64,000 nucleotides of DNA, from the NCBI RefSeq assembly GCF_003332885.2, contig NZ_QOWJ01000001.1, positions 496,001 to 560,000 on the forward strand, read 5' to 3'. This document shows, piece after piece, positions 53,382 to 61,953 of this stretch (positions are counted from its first letter, which is position 1; every line of letters starts with the position of its first letter). A model generated the notes under the pieces. The model did not search any database. It was given only the letters and a program-made list of their open reading frames with translations, and was not told the DNA's origin. Position numbers and translations under genes: made by a program. Source of the stretch: Paracnuella aquatica. Lineage in GTDB: Bacteria; Bacteroidota; Bacteroidia; Chitinophagales; Chitinophagaceae.

Positions 53382-55481
53382 ATGGCGAAAACAATATTCA
53401 TTGCAACGGCAGAACCATACAGCGGCAAATCGGTAGTAGCCTTAGGCCTCATCAATATGCTGCTGGGCAAGGCACAAAAGGTTGGCTATTTTAAACCCAT
53501 CATCAACAGCGATCCCCGCGAACAAAAAGACGTGGACATAGAGACCATCGTTTCGCATTTTGCGCTGCCCATCGCTTATGAAGACACCTATGCGTTTACG
53601 CGGCAACAGGCGTTGCAGCAAATGGAAACGGATTCGCAAGGTGTGCTGATTGATACGGTAATTCGTAAAGTAAAAAAGCTGGAAGGTGCCTTTGACATCA
53701 CCGTTATTGAAGGCTCTGATTTTATTGGTGAAGGCACTGCTTTTGAATTTGAAACTAACGTCACTATCGCCAAGAACCTCGGCGCTCCAATGGTGCTGGT
53801 TATTTCTGGGCAAAACAAAACCACTGCGCAGATCATAAATACGGTGCACACTGTTTTGCGCAACATCACCACCCGCGATGTGCAGGTGTTATCGGTAATT
53901 GTAAACAAGGTAAGCCAGGACCAACTGACCGATGTTCGTGAGTTGTTGCAGTCGCAATTGAATGGTGGATTGATCTATGCAGTCATTCCTGAAGACAAAG
54001 GCCTGCTCAACCCCACCATGAAAGAAATTTACCAGCAACTGAACGGCAAGTTGTTGCTGGGTGAAAATGAATTGGCCAACCAGGTTGATACATTTATTAC
54101 AGGCGCCATGCAGGTGCCGCATTTTTTAAACCACATTAAAGACAATGCGCTGATTGTTACACCGGGCGACCGAGGCGATATCATCATTGCGTCGATGCAG
54201 GCAAACCTTTCGGTTAACTATCCCCGTGTGGCGGGCATTGTGCTCACTGCCGGTATTGAACCCGAAGAACCGGTGCTGCGGCTGCTAGAAGGTTTGCAAA
54301 CGGTGGTGCCCATCATTGTTGTAAAAACCGGCACCTGGCGCACTACTACGCAAATAGGCGCCATTCAGTCGCGCATTTCCGCAGATAACACAAAGAAGGT
54401 GCAACTGGCCATCAGCACGTTTGAAAAATACGTGGACGTAAAAAGGCTGGATGAAAAAATTGTAACCTACCGCACCGAAACCATGACGCCGCATATGTTT
54501 CAGTACCAACTGGCACAATGGGCAAAAAATAAAATCAAACACATTGTGTTGCCGGAAGGCAATGACGAACGGGTGTTGAAAGCTGCTGCACGACTGGTGG
54601 CGCAAGAAGTGGTACGCCTCACCATTTTGGGCGATGCAGCACAGATTGCAGCCAATGTAAAACGGCTTGGATTGAACCTCGATCTGAACCATGTCCAAGT
54701 AATAAATCCTGCTACATCCGAGCAATATGCCGATTACGTGGAAACGCTGTACGAGCTGCGTAAATCGAAAAATGTAACAATGGAAATGGCCCGCGATCTC
54801 ATGACCGATGTATCGTACTTCGGTACCATGATGGTATATAAAGGCCATGCGGACGGTATGGTTTCTGGCGCCATTCATACAACGCAGCATACCATCAGGC
54901 CGGCATTGCAGTTTGTAAAAACAAAGCCTGGTATTTCCACTGTATCCTCTGTATTTTTCATGTGCCTGCCCGATCGTGTATCGGTATTTGGCGACTGCGC
55001 CGTGAATCCCAATCCTACTGCCGAACAACTTGCCGAGATCGCTATTTCATCGGCTGAAAGCAGCCAGCGATTTGGCATCGAGCCACGCATAGCCATGCTG
55101 TCTTACTCCTCCGGCACTTCCGGCGAAGGTGCCGACGTAGAAAAAGTGCGGCAGGCAACTGAGATCGTAAAACAACGTCGTCCCGATTTAAAAGTCGAAG
55201 GCCCGATTCAATACGATGCTGCGGTTGACCCCGCTGTCGGTAAGCAAAAATTACCGAATTCGGAAGTGGCCGGACAGGCAAGCGTGTTGATTTTCCCTGA
55301 TTTGAACACAGGCAACAATACTTACAAAGCAGTGCAACGCGAAACCGGTGCGCTGGCCATCGGGCCAATGCTGCAAGGGTTAAACAAGCCGATAAATGAC
55401 CTAAGTCGCGGCTGTACTGTAGAAGACATTATTAATACCGTTGTAATCACTGCACTGCAGGCGCAGGACGCCGATAAGTAA
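53382..55481 (+). CDS. pta: phosphate acetyltransferase (long form)
   Basis: 699 residues in three parts: an N-terminal P-loop-like domain (1-200; IFIATAEPYSGKSVVALGLINML), a DRTGG domain (about 205-330; NALIVTPGDRGDIIIASMQ) and a catalytic PTA_PTB domain (about 370-699; IKHIVLPEGNDERVLKAAARL, SGAIHTTQHTIRPALQF, and SYSSGTSGEGADVEKVRQAT). It turns acetyl-CoA and phosphate into acetyl phosphate. The long form is regulated by NADH and pyruvate in E. coli. It is next to ackA, 80 bp away, with a reiterated-word repeat filling the gap. Confidence 0.96.
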   Translation: MAKTIFIATAEPYSGKSVVALGLINMLLGKAQKVGYFKPIINSDPREQKDVDIETIVSHFALPIAYEDTYAFTRQQALQQMETDSQGVLIDTVIRKVKKLEGAFDITVIEGSDFIGEGTAFEFETNVTIAKNLGAPMVLVISGQNKTTAQIINTVHTVLRNITTRDVQVLSVIVNKVSQDQLTDVRELLQSQLNGGLIYAVIPEDKGLLNPTMKEIYQQLNGKLLLGENELANQVDTFITGAMQVPHFLNHIKDNALIVTPGDRGDIIIASMQANLSVNYPRVAGIVLTAGIEPEEPVLRLLEGLQTVVPIIVVKTGTWRTTTQIGAIQSRISADNTKKVQLAISTFEKYVDVKRLDEKIVTYRTETMTPHMFQYQLAQWAKNKIKHIVLPEGNDERVLKAAARLVAQEVVRLTILGDAAQIAANVKRLGLNLDLNHVQVINPATSEQYADYVETLYELRKSKNVTMEMARDLMTDVSYFGTMMVYKGHADGMVSGAIHTTQHTIRPALQFVKTKPGISTVSSVFFMCLPDRVSVFGDCAVNPNPTAEQLAEIAISSAESSQRFGIEPRIAMLSYSSGTSGEGADVEKVRQATEIVKQRRPDLKVEGPIQYDAAVDPAVGKQKLPNSEVAGQASVLIFPDLNTGNNTYKAVQRETGALAIGPMLQGLNKPINDLSRGCTVEDIINTVVITALQAQDADK

Positions 55482-55550
55482 ACGTTCAAAGTTTAGCGTT
55501 GTAAATGCTTCAGGAAGCTCCCAACGTTAAACTTTAGACCTTAAACATTA
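55482..55550. repeat. AAAGTTTAACGTTG-word inverted repeat between pta and ackA
   Basis: AAAGTTTAGCGTTG (55488-55501) is the reverse complement of CAACGTTAAACTTT (55522-55535) except for one base, with an inner GCTTC/GAAGC stem. It begins at the pta stop and nearly fills the spacer. There is no strong T-run, so it need not terminate transcription. Confidence 0.6.
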
Positions 55551-55561
55551 AATCCCACTTC

Positions 55562-56773
55562 ATGAACATATTCGTAGTCAATTCCGGGAGCAGTTCCATT
55601 AAATACCAGTTGTTTAAAATGCCGGACACCCAGCCGGTGTGTACCGGTCTGGTAGAGCGCATCGGGTTGGATGGTTCCATCATCACCCACAAAATTTTTA
55701 CTGAAGGTGAAGAACAAGTGGTGCGCAAAACGCTGTTTTTAAAAAATCATGAAGCGGGACTAAAAGAAGTGGCGCTGTTGCTCACCGATCGGGAAATTGG
55801 CGTGATCCAAAACCCTGATGACATTGAAGTGGTGGGCCACCGCGTGGTGCACGGCGGCGAAAGCTTTTCTGCAACAACGGTAATTACGAATGAAGTAAAA
55901 GAAGAGATCAGCAAACTGTTTTCGCTGGCGCCGTTGCATAACCCGGCCAACTATGTGGGCATTGAAGTGGCGGAAAAGATATTTGCTCGTGCACAGCAGG
56001 TGGCGGTCTTTGATACTGCATTTCACCAAACCATGCCCGAACGTGCCTTTCGCTACGCACTGCCCGAGGCGCTGTACACCGAGCAACGCATCAGGGCTTA
56101 TGGTTTTCATGGCACATCGCACAAATATGTAAGCGAACGTGCAGCCGAATACCTGCAGAAAAAAGATGCGAAGATCATCACTATTCACTTGGGCAATGGA
56201 TGCAGTATGGCTGCCATTAAAAACGGGGTGTGCATCGATACGTCGATGGGGTTTGGCCCACTGGCCGGACTGGTAATGGGCACCCGTTCAGGCGACCTAG
56301 ACCCTTCCATTATATTTCACCTCATTAATCAACTGGGTTATACCCCCGACCAGGTTAGTGGCTTGCTGAATAAACAAAGCGGCATGGTGGGGCTTACTGG
56401 TTATAGCGATATGCGTGATGTGATAAAGGCTATGGATAGTGGCAGCAAACAAGCCGCGCTGGCCTATGAATTGTACGCCTACCGCATTAAAAAATACATT
56501 GGTGCTTATGCCGCTGCACTGAATGGATTGGACGCGATTGTGTTTACTGCCGGCGTTGGTGAAAACGACAGCCGCATCCGTCAAATGGTGTGCACGGATA
56601 TGGAATTCTTCGGCATCCGGATGAACGTTGAACGAAACAGCCAGCGTACACCCGGCATCCGCGAAATAAATGTAGATGCCAGTGCAGTAAAAGTATTAGT
56701 AGTACCAACTAATGAAGAGTTAGAGATCGCGCAGCAATGTTTTGAGTTGTTGGTGCCGATGGCTGTAGCGTAA
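55562..56773 (+). CDS. ackA: acetate kinase
   Basis: 403 residues. The start NIFVVNSGSSSIKYQLF holds the first phosphate-binding loop. GHRVVHGGE and DTAFHQTMPERAFRYALP are the two acetate-kinase signatures; HLGNGCSMAAIKNGVCIDTSMGFGPLAGL is the active-site region and AGVGENDSRIR the adenosine site. It makes acetate and ATP from acetyl phosphate, giving the energy yield of the pathway. It ends at a strong terminator. Confidence 0.97.
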   Translation: MNIFVVNSGSSSIKYQLFKMPDTQPVCTGLVERIGLDGSIITHKIFTEGEEQVVRKTLFLKNHEAGLKEVALLLTDREIGVIQNPDDIEVVGHRVVHGGESFSATTVITNEVKEEISKLFSLAPLHNPANYVGIEVAEKIFARAQQVAVFDTAFHQTMPERAFRYALPEALYTEQRIRAYGFHGTSHKYVSERAAEYLQKKDAKIITIHLGNGCSMAAIKNGVCIDTSMGFGPLAGLVMGTRSGDLDPSIIFHLINQLGYTPDQVSGLLNKQSGMVGLTGYSDMRDVIKAMDSGSKQAALAYELYAYRIKKYIGAYAAALNGLDAIVFTAGVGENDSRIRQMVCTDMEFFGIRMNVERNSQRTPGIREINVDASAVKVLVVPTNEELEIAQQCFELLVPMAVA

Positions 56774-56793
56774 CAATATCATTTTAAATTAAA

Positions 56794-56825
56794 AAAGGGA
56801 TGCAAATGTTGCATCCCTTTCTTTT
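56794..56825 (+). terminator. terminator of ackA
   Basis: AAAGGGATGCAA (56794-56805) pairs perfectly with TTGCATCCCTTT (56809-56820), followed by CTTTTT. Confidence 0.92.
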
Positions 56826-56973
56826 TGAGTGTTGTGTTATTCGGTTTCTGTATTGAAGTTTATGGGCAAAAACGTCTTACAGTTTCTTTTGGTAAACCGA
56901 TCCGAATGCATACGGTGTTAAAAAAGATAAAGCACTTACATGCTGTCGTGCCCGCATTTTGTAGCATAGTACA

Positions 56974-57060
56974 TGTCATGCCGAACTTGTTTCGGCATCT
57001 ACTTATGCTTTGATAAACCTTGGCGGAAAAAGGAGATGCCGAAACAAGTTCGGCATGACA
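56974..57060. repeat. 27-bp perfect inverted repeat, TGTCATGCCGAACTTG type
   Basis: The arms 56974-57000 and 57034-57060 are exact reverse complements over 27 bp with a 33-bp loop. Each arm is itself a small palindrome (ATGCCGAA and TTCGGCAT around CTTGT). The word belongs to a dispersed repeat that I recall from many Bacteroidota genomes, resembling REP/BIME units. It is the main feature of the 417-bp spacer 56774-57190. Confidence 0.8.
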
Positions 57061-57144
57061 ACTCTGCATTTCGAAAAGACATTCTGATAGCAAGCTGTTC
57101 TAAAAAATTTTGTACAACATTCGCGTATTGTTTTACACGCAAAA

Positions 57145-57171
57145 TAAAAGCCCGGTTAAACCGGGCTTTTA
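57145..57171 (-). terminator. terminator of the LolA-like gene
   Basis: TAAAAGCCCGGTT (57145-57157) and AACCGGGCTTTTA (57159-57171) pair perfectly around one A; it lies 19 bp beyond the stop of the minus-strand gene. Confidence 0.85.
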
Positions 57172-57190
57172 CAAAAATGAACAGTAACGT

Positions 57191-57856
57191 TTATCGAAGA
57201 TCAACCACTTCTACGCCGGGATACTTGGCTTTGTCAAAAACAAAAGCTGCATCAGTAACAGTCGCATTGGGGTTGAGCGAATTGATGGTATAGCTGTAGC
57301 GGTTGCCGCTTTTTTCCAAAAACCGGGCGCTATAGATTGTTTTCGTGGCCTTGTCAATCAGCACATATACTTTATGGAAAGGCTTTGTTTTATCGGTCGG
57401 TGTGAGTTCCACTTCCTGAACTGTTTTACCAGCCACCTTTTTTTCGCCATTTAATTTGTAAAAGAAATCACGGTCGTAAAAATTGGTGAATAGCCGTTGC
57501 GGCGTCATGGCAGTACCGTTCAGGTCCACGCCGCTTACCGTTACTTCATTCGCATTTTTGTCATAGTTCCAGGATGTGCGGCCGTCGGAAAATATTTCCA
57601 TACCGCCCATATTCACTTTGTACTTGTTACCCTTCATATTCACGGTGCCTTTGCGGCTGCTGAGCACTTTGCCTTGCGCATTTTCTACTTGGTAAGTAAA
57701 AGTTGCTTGCGGCGCTTTAAAGGTGCGGAACTTGGCACTAACTGCATCGAGTACCTTTTTAGCATCCGGGTCGTTCCTGGTTTCCCTGCTATTGGTTTGC
57801 GCCCCGCTGCTTAAAAATCCAACAAGCAAGGCCATCAAAACGTACATTTTTTTCAT
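57191..57856 (-). CDS. LolA-like outer-membrane lipoprotein carrier protein
   Basis: 221 residues. Signal peptide at 1-19 (YVLMALLVGFLSSGAQ). The mature part has the LolA half-barrel pattern: VLDAVSAKFRTFKAPQATFTYQVENAQGKVLSSRKGTVNMKGNKYKVNM, a WNYDKNANEVTV strand pair, and VYVLIDKATKTIYSARFLEKSGNRYSYTINSL. It would carry lipoproteins across the periplasm. Members in Bacteroidota are diverse and some may have other roles. It ends at its own terminator and follows ftsK on the same strand, 164 bp apart. Confidence 0.88.
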   Translation of the reverse strand: MKKMYVLMALLVGFLSSGAQTNSRETRNDPDAKKVLDAVSAKFRTFKAPQATFTYQVENAQGKVLSSRKGTVNMKGNKYKVNMGGMEIFSDGRTSWNYDKNANEVTVSGVDLNGTAMTPQRLFTNFYDRDFFYKLNGEKKVAGKTVQEVELTPTDKTKPFHKVYVLIDKATKTIYSARFLEKSGNRYSYTINSLNPNATVTDAAFVFDKAKYPGVEVVDLR

Positions 57857-58020
57857 TGGTAAGTAATATTATTTGGGTGGTCCAATCAATTCAATAAAAT
57901 GAATTAAGGTAATGCACCCAGTGGTTTTAAAAATGCCGGCGTTAAAGATAGCCGTTCAATACCAGCTATATTTCAAGTTATGTACCGTAATTGATGGCTA
58001 CCCGCCTTCTTAACGGCATT

Positions 58021-60759
58021 CTAACCAAAGTTTTCTAAAAATTCTTCCAGTTCGTGCTCGGTTTTGTACAGCACCTCGCGGGCTTTACTGCCCAGGTTAG
58101 GCCCTACCACACCGGCTTGCTCCAATTGGTCCATCAGGCGACCGGCACGGTTGTATCCCAGCTTCATCCGGCGCTGGATCAGCGAGGTGGAACCCACCTG
58201 GTTTTGCACAATCAGGCGGGCTGCATCGGCAAACAGCGGATCGCGGTCGCCGGCATCCAGGTCACCACCTTTTTCGATTTCTTTTTCATCAGTGTATTCA
58301 GGCAGTTGAAATGCCTGCGAGTAGCCCCGTTGTTTGCCAATATATTCCACAATGCGCTCCACTTCCGGAGTGTCCACAAAGGCACACTGAAGGCGGACAA
58401 TTTCGCCGTTGTACGAAATTAGCATGTCGCCCTTACCAATAAGTTGCTCGGCACCGCCGGCATCCAAAATGGTACGGGAGTCAATTTTCGAAGAAACCTT
58501 AAACGCGATGCGTGCCGGGAAGTTGGCTTTGATGGTACCGGTAATGATATTGACCGAAGGGCGCTGCGTGGCAATAATCAGGTGAATACCCACGGCTCGG
58601 GCCAGCTGCGCCAGGCGGGCAATGGGCATTTCCACTTCCTTGCCGGCAGTCATAATCAGGTCGGCAAACTCGTCCACCACCAGCACAATAAACGGCAGGT
58701 ATTGATGGCCCTTTTGCGGGTTCAGGCGCCGTTTGGTAAACTTCTCGTTGTATTCTTTGATGTTGCGGGCACCCGCTTCTTTCAACAGGTCGTAGCGGTT
58801 GTCCATTTCAATACACAGGGCATTGAGGGTATTGATCACTTTTTTTGTGTCGGTGATGATTGCTTCGTCTTCGTTGGGCAACTTGGCCAGGAAGTGCTTT
58901 TCAATCAACCGGTACACACTTAGTTCCACTTTCTTTGGATCGATCAGTACAAACTTGAGTTGCGACGGGTGTTTTTTATACAGCAGCGACACCAAGATCG
59001 CATTCAAGCCCACCGATTTACCCTGGCCGGTGGCGCCCGCCATCAGCAAGTGCGGCATGGTTGCCAGGTCTACAATGAAGTTTTCGTTGTCAATTTTTTT
59101 ACCCACGGCAATGGGCAGGCTGTAGGCGTTGTGCTGGAATTTTTCCGAAGAAAGCAAAGTACGCATGCTCACCACGGTCTTTTTCACATTGGGCACTTCA
59201 ATACCAATGGTGCCCTTGCCTGGGATGGGTGCAATGATGCGTATGCCCAGCGCCGCAAGGCTCAAGGCAATATCGTCTTCCAGGTTTTTGATCCGCGAAA
59301 TGCGTACGCCAGCCGCTGGAACAATTTCATATAGCGTAACTGTTGGGCCAACCGTGGCGCTGATCTTTTGGATATCGATGGCGTAGTTCTTCAGCGTACT
59401 GAGGATCTGGTTTTTATTGGCTTCCAGTTCGGCGGCGTCCTGCACAATGCGTTCCGAGCCGTGGGCCTCCAACAGGTCCACCACCGGGTATTTATAATCC
59501 CGCAGGTCGAGTGTGGGTTCGTATGGCGGCAGGTCGCTGTAGTCTTTGTCCTCTTCAGCTTTCTCCTCCGTTTCTTCCTGCGGCGTATTTATTTCCAGGG
59601 CAATCTGCGGTAAGTTTGCTGGCGCAGCCGGCGGCAATACCGGTTCGGGAACGATTTCCGGCTCGGGTTCGGGTGTGTTGATCACCAACTGCGGCAGCGG
59701 CTGCTCTTTTTTCTTGGGCATGATCACCACCGGGGCAGCGGCTGCACGTTTCGTCGCCACCTCGGGTTCTATGTCGAAAGCAGCAGCTTCTGCTTCGTGG
59801 GTTAATTCTTCAACTACTGCTTCTTCTACCGGGTTGGCAATGGGCATCGCAAACGGCTCGTCTTCTTTTTCGATCACCGAAAAAGAGACGCCGGCCGTTT
59901 CTTCTTTTGGCAGGTTGAGGATCAGGGGTACGTCGCCCTTCATGGCGTTGGGTTTTGCCTCATGATGTTGTTGCACCACTTCCGGTTCCTTTGTTTCGGC
60001 AACAATGCGGGTAGGCCTGGAGATGGGCTGCTGTACCGCAACCGCCGGAATTGCAGGCTCCAGTTCTTCGTCCTCTTCTTCCCATTCATCAACGGTTTCT
60101 TTGGGCTTCCGTTCGGGTATTTTGAATGTTGGATTGAATTGCCAGATCAGGTAACTCGAAGCGACTACCAGCAACAAAACCGAGGTGCCGACCGAGCCCA
60201 TAAATGAGCCGAGCCAATTGGCGATCATATCACCCACGCGGCCACCAAACGGAAATGCGGCTGCGCCAAAAAGGAAAGAAAAACATACCGAAGCAATGAC
60301 AAGGCCGATGGTTACATAACGAAGGTTGCGCCACAGCGAAAACACTTTGCGTGTGGTAACCAGGTTGATGCCGAGTACAAAAAAGAAGGTGCAGAAAAGC
60401 AGGGCTGCAATGCCAAATCCTTTAAATATAAACAGGTGTGCTGTCCAGGCACCAAGGCGCCCCAGCAGGTTGGCCACCACCAGTTCGTCGTTGAACAAAA
60501 AGCTGCTCCCCGACATGAGCTTGTCCTGGTCTTCTTTCCAGGTAAAAAAATACGAAACAAATGCAATGAACAGAAATATGGAAACAAGCAGCGACACCGT
60601 GCCCAGGATCTTCCAGGTACGTTCGTCTTTCGCCAACTTTTTCAGGTCAACGGATTCTTCCCGGTCTTTCTTGAATTTTTGGGGAACCGGCGCCTTTTCC
60701 TTCACTACCGGCTGCTCCTTTGGCTGGGGAGCAGCGGGCTTCTTCAGCCTGTTAGCCAT
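58021..60759 (-). CDS. ftsK: DNA translocase FtsK
   Basis: 912 residues. Four TM helices lie in the first 215 residues (for example WKILGTVSLLVSIFLFIAFVSYFF), followed by a Pro/Glu-rich disordered linker (about 215-400) and the motor: alpha/beta RecA-like domains with Walker A GATGQGKS near 574-581 and Walker B LVVDEFADL. A winged-helix gamma domain that binds KOPS-like DNA ends the protein (SLIQRRMKLGYNRAGRLMDQLEQAGVVGP). It coordinates chromosome dimer resolution with septation. A perfect -7 box lies 6 bp before the ATG. Confidence 0.96.
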   Translation of the reverse strand: MANRLKKPAAPQPKEQPVVKEKAPVPQKFKKDREESVDLKKLAKDERTWKILGTVSLLVSIFLFIAFVSYFFTWKEDQDKLMSGSSFLFNDELVVANLLGRLGAWTAHLFIFKGFGIAALLFCTFFFVLGINLVTTRKVFSLWRNLRYVTIGLVIASVCFSFLFGAAAFPFGGRVGDMIANWLGSFMGSVGTSVLLLVVASSYLIWQFNPTFKIPERKPKETVDEWEEEDEELEPAIPAVAVQQPISRPTRIVAETKEPEVVQQHHEAKPNAMKGDVPLILNLPKEETAGVSFSVIEKEDEPFAMPIANPVEEAVVEELTHEAEAAAFDIEPEVATKRAAAAPVVIMPKKKEQPLPQLVINTPEPEPEIVPEPVLPPAAPANLPQIALEINTPQEETEEKAEEDKDYSDLPPYEPTLDLRDYKYPVVDLLEAHGSERIVQDAAELEANKNQILSTLKNYAIDIQKISATVGPTVTLYEIVPAAGVRISRIKNLEDDIALSLAALGIRIIAPIPGKGTIGIEVPNVKKTVVSMRTLLSSEKFQHNAYSLPIAVGKKIDNENFIVDLATMPHLLMAGATGQGKSVGLNAILVSLLYKKHPSQLKFVLIDPKKVELSVYRLIEKHFLAKLPNEDEAIITDTKKVINTLNALCIEMDNRYDLLKEAGARNIKEYNEKFTKRRLNPQKGHQYLPFIVLVVDEFADLIMTAGKEVEMPIARLAQLARAVGIHLIIATQRPSVNIITGTIKANFPARIAFKVSSKIDSRTILDAGGAEQLIGKGDMLISYNGEIVRLQCAFVDTPEVERIVEYIGKQRGYSQAFQLPEYTDEKEIEKGGDLDAGDRDPLFADAARLIVQNQVGSTSLIQRRMKLGYNRAGRLMDQLEQAGVVGPNLGSKAREVLYKTEHELEEFLENFG

Positions 60760-60764
60760 GTGGA

Positions 60765-60772
60765 CAAAGATA
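60765..60772 (-). promoter_or_regulatory. -7 promoter box of ftsK
   Basis: TATCTTTG on the minus strand, an exact TAnnTTTG match, 5 bp before the ATG, which would make the message leaderless. No -33 TTTG found. Confidence 0.4.
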
Positions 60773-60901
60773 AGGTTCAGGGGGGTGTTTGCCGCTACTT
60801 ACATGGGGTAAGCTTTGGGTTTTAGGGGTAAAATTTGCCGCCGGTTGGTTGATACAATAAGCGCATTGCAACACCCGTTAATAAAGGTTCCACCAAATTT
60901 T

Positions 60902-61300
60902 TTACGCCATTTTTTTGGCAATGGCAAGTGCCAGCAAAATCCATCCGGCGATAAAAAACAGCCCGCCAATTGGGGTAATGATGCCGATGCCACCCAGGCC
61001 GGCTTTTTGCGCAGCTTTGAGTGCCACCAATGCATACAAGCTGCCCGAAAAAAGCAAAGTGCCAATGAGGAACGACCAACCCGCACCATTCAACTGGCCG
61101 GCAGCGCCTAACCGATCGGCCAGCAACCCCACAACCAGCAATGCAAAGGCATGGTACATCTGGTATTGTACGCCGGTCTGAAAAGTAGCTACGGTTTCGG
61201 GTGCCACCAGTTTTTTCAGTCCATGTGCGCCAAATGCGCCCAACGCTACGCCCAGTCCCGCAAACGCGCTACCCACCATCAGCCATAATTTTCCCGTCAT
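60902..61300 (-). CDS. DUF423 membrane protein
   Basis: 132 residues with four TM helices. It contains the family pattern: GSAFAGLGVALGAFGAHGLKK near the start, QTGVQYQMYHAFALLVVGLLA in the second helix and GIITPIGGLFFIAGWILLALA at the end. DUF423 (E. coli YgdD) is an inner-membrane family of unknown function. Its ATG overlaps the aroK stop by one base (TAATG), so it is translationally coupled to aroK. Confidence 0.9.
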   Translation of the reverse strand: MTGKLWLMVGSAFAGLGVALGAFGAHGLKKLVAPETVATFQTGVQYQMYHAFALLVVGLLADRLGAAGQLNGAGWSFLIGTLLFSGSLYALVALKAAQKAGLGGIGIITPIGGLFFIAGWILLALAIAKKMA

Positions 61301-61818
61301 TACAACCTATTTTCTTCGTGAAAGATTTTATCTAAAAATGTGTCTAGGCTTAATTCGTGCTCAAAAATAACTTCAGAAGCTTGCTGGTAAAAAATTTTTC
61401 GGTCGCCCAGCTTTTTGATGATGTAGGCCCGCAGTTGTTCGCTATCCAGATCTTTTACCAATGGCCGTTGCGCCTGTTCGGATGAAATGCGCTGGTGCAG
61501 GCTGTCGATGGAACTGTTGATCCAGATGGTGGTACCCATCTTGTTCATGTAATCTATGTTGTTGAAAAAGCAGGGCGTGCCGCCGCCGGTGGACATCACA
61601 AAACTCTCGTGGGTTTCCGAAAGTAGCATCAACGTTTCCTGTTCTTTTTGGCGGAAGTACTCCTCTCCTTCCTGTGCAAATATTTCGGTAACGGGCCGCC
61701 CATCGGCCTGTTCTATTTGTTCGTCGAGGTCAAATTCGGGCAGCTCCAGTTTTTGGCCCAATTGCCGGCCCCAGTATGTTTTACCGGAGCCCATAAACCC
61801 GATCAGATAAATTCTCAT
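61300..61818 (-). CDS. aroK: shikimate kinase
   Basis: 172 residues. Walker A GFMGSGKT (7-14), shikimate-binding FDLDEQIE (29-36) with Asp, EGEEYFRQKE with Arg, STGGGTP (76-82) and the lid Arg in AQRPLVKD. It phosphorylates shikimate for chorismate and aromatic amino acids. It is the first gene of a two-gene unit with the DUF423 gene, 135 bp after the acyl-CoA dehydrogenase gene on the same strand. Confidence 0.95.
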   Translation of the reverse strand: MRIYLIGFMGSGKTYWGRQLGQKLELPEFDLDEQIEQADGRPVTEIFAQEGEEYFRQKEQETLMLLSETHESFVMSTGGGTPCFFNNIDYMNKMGTTIWINSSIDSLHQRISSEQAQRPLVKDLDSEQLRAYIIKKLGDRKIFYQQASEVIFEHELSLDTFLDKIFHEENRL

Positions 61819-61953
61819 GGTGGTGCTTTTGTTTCAGGTACGTTGGGCAGGATCACCCGGATTTAAATAAAAGCTTTTTCCGGTAAAAATTATAATGGCT
61901 TTAAAATTTAACGCGGTGGTGTGCAACAGCATGATTGTTTTGTAACAACATTT

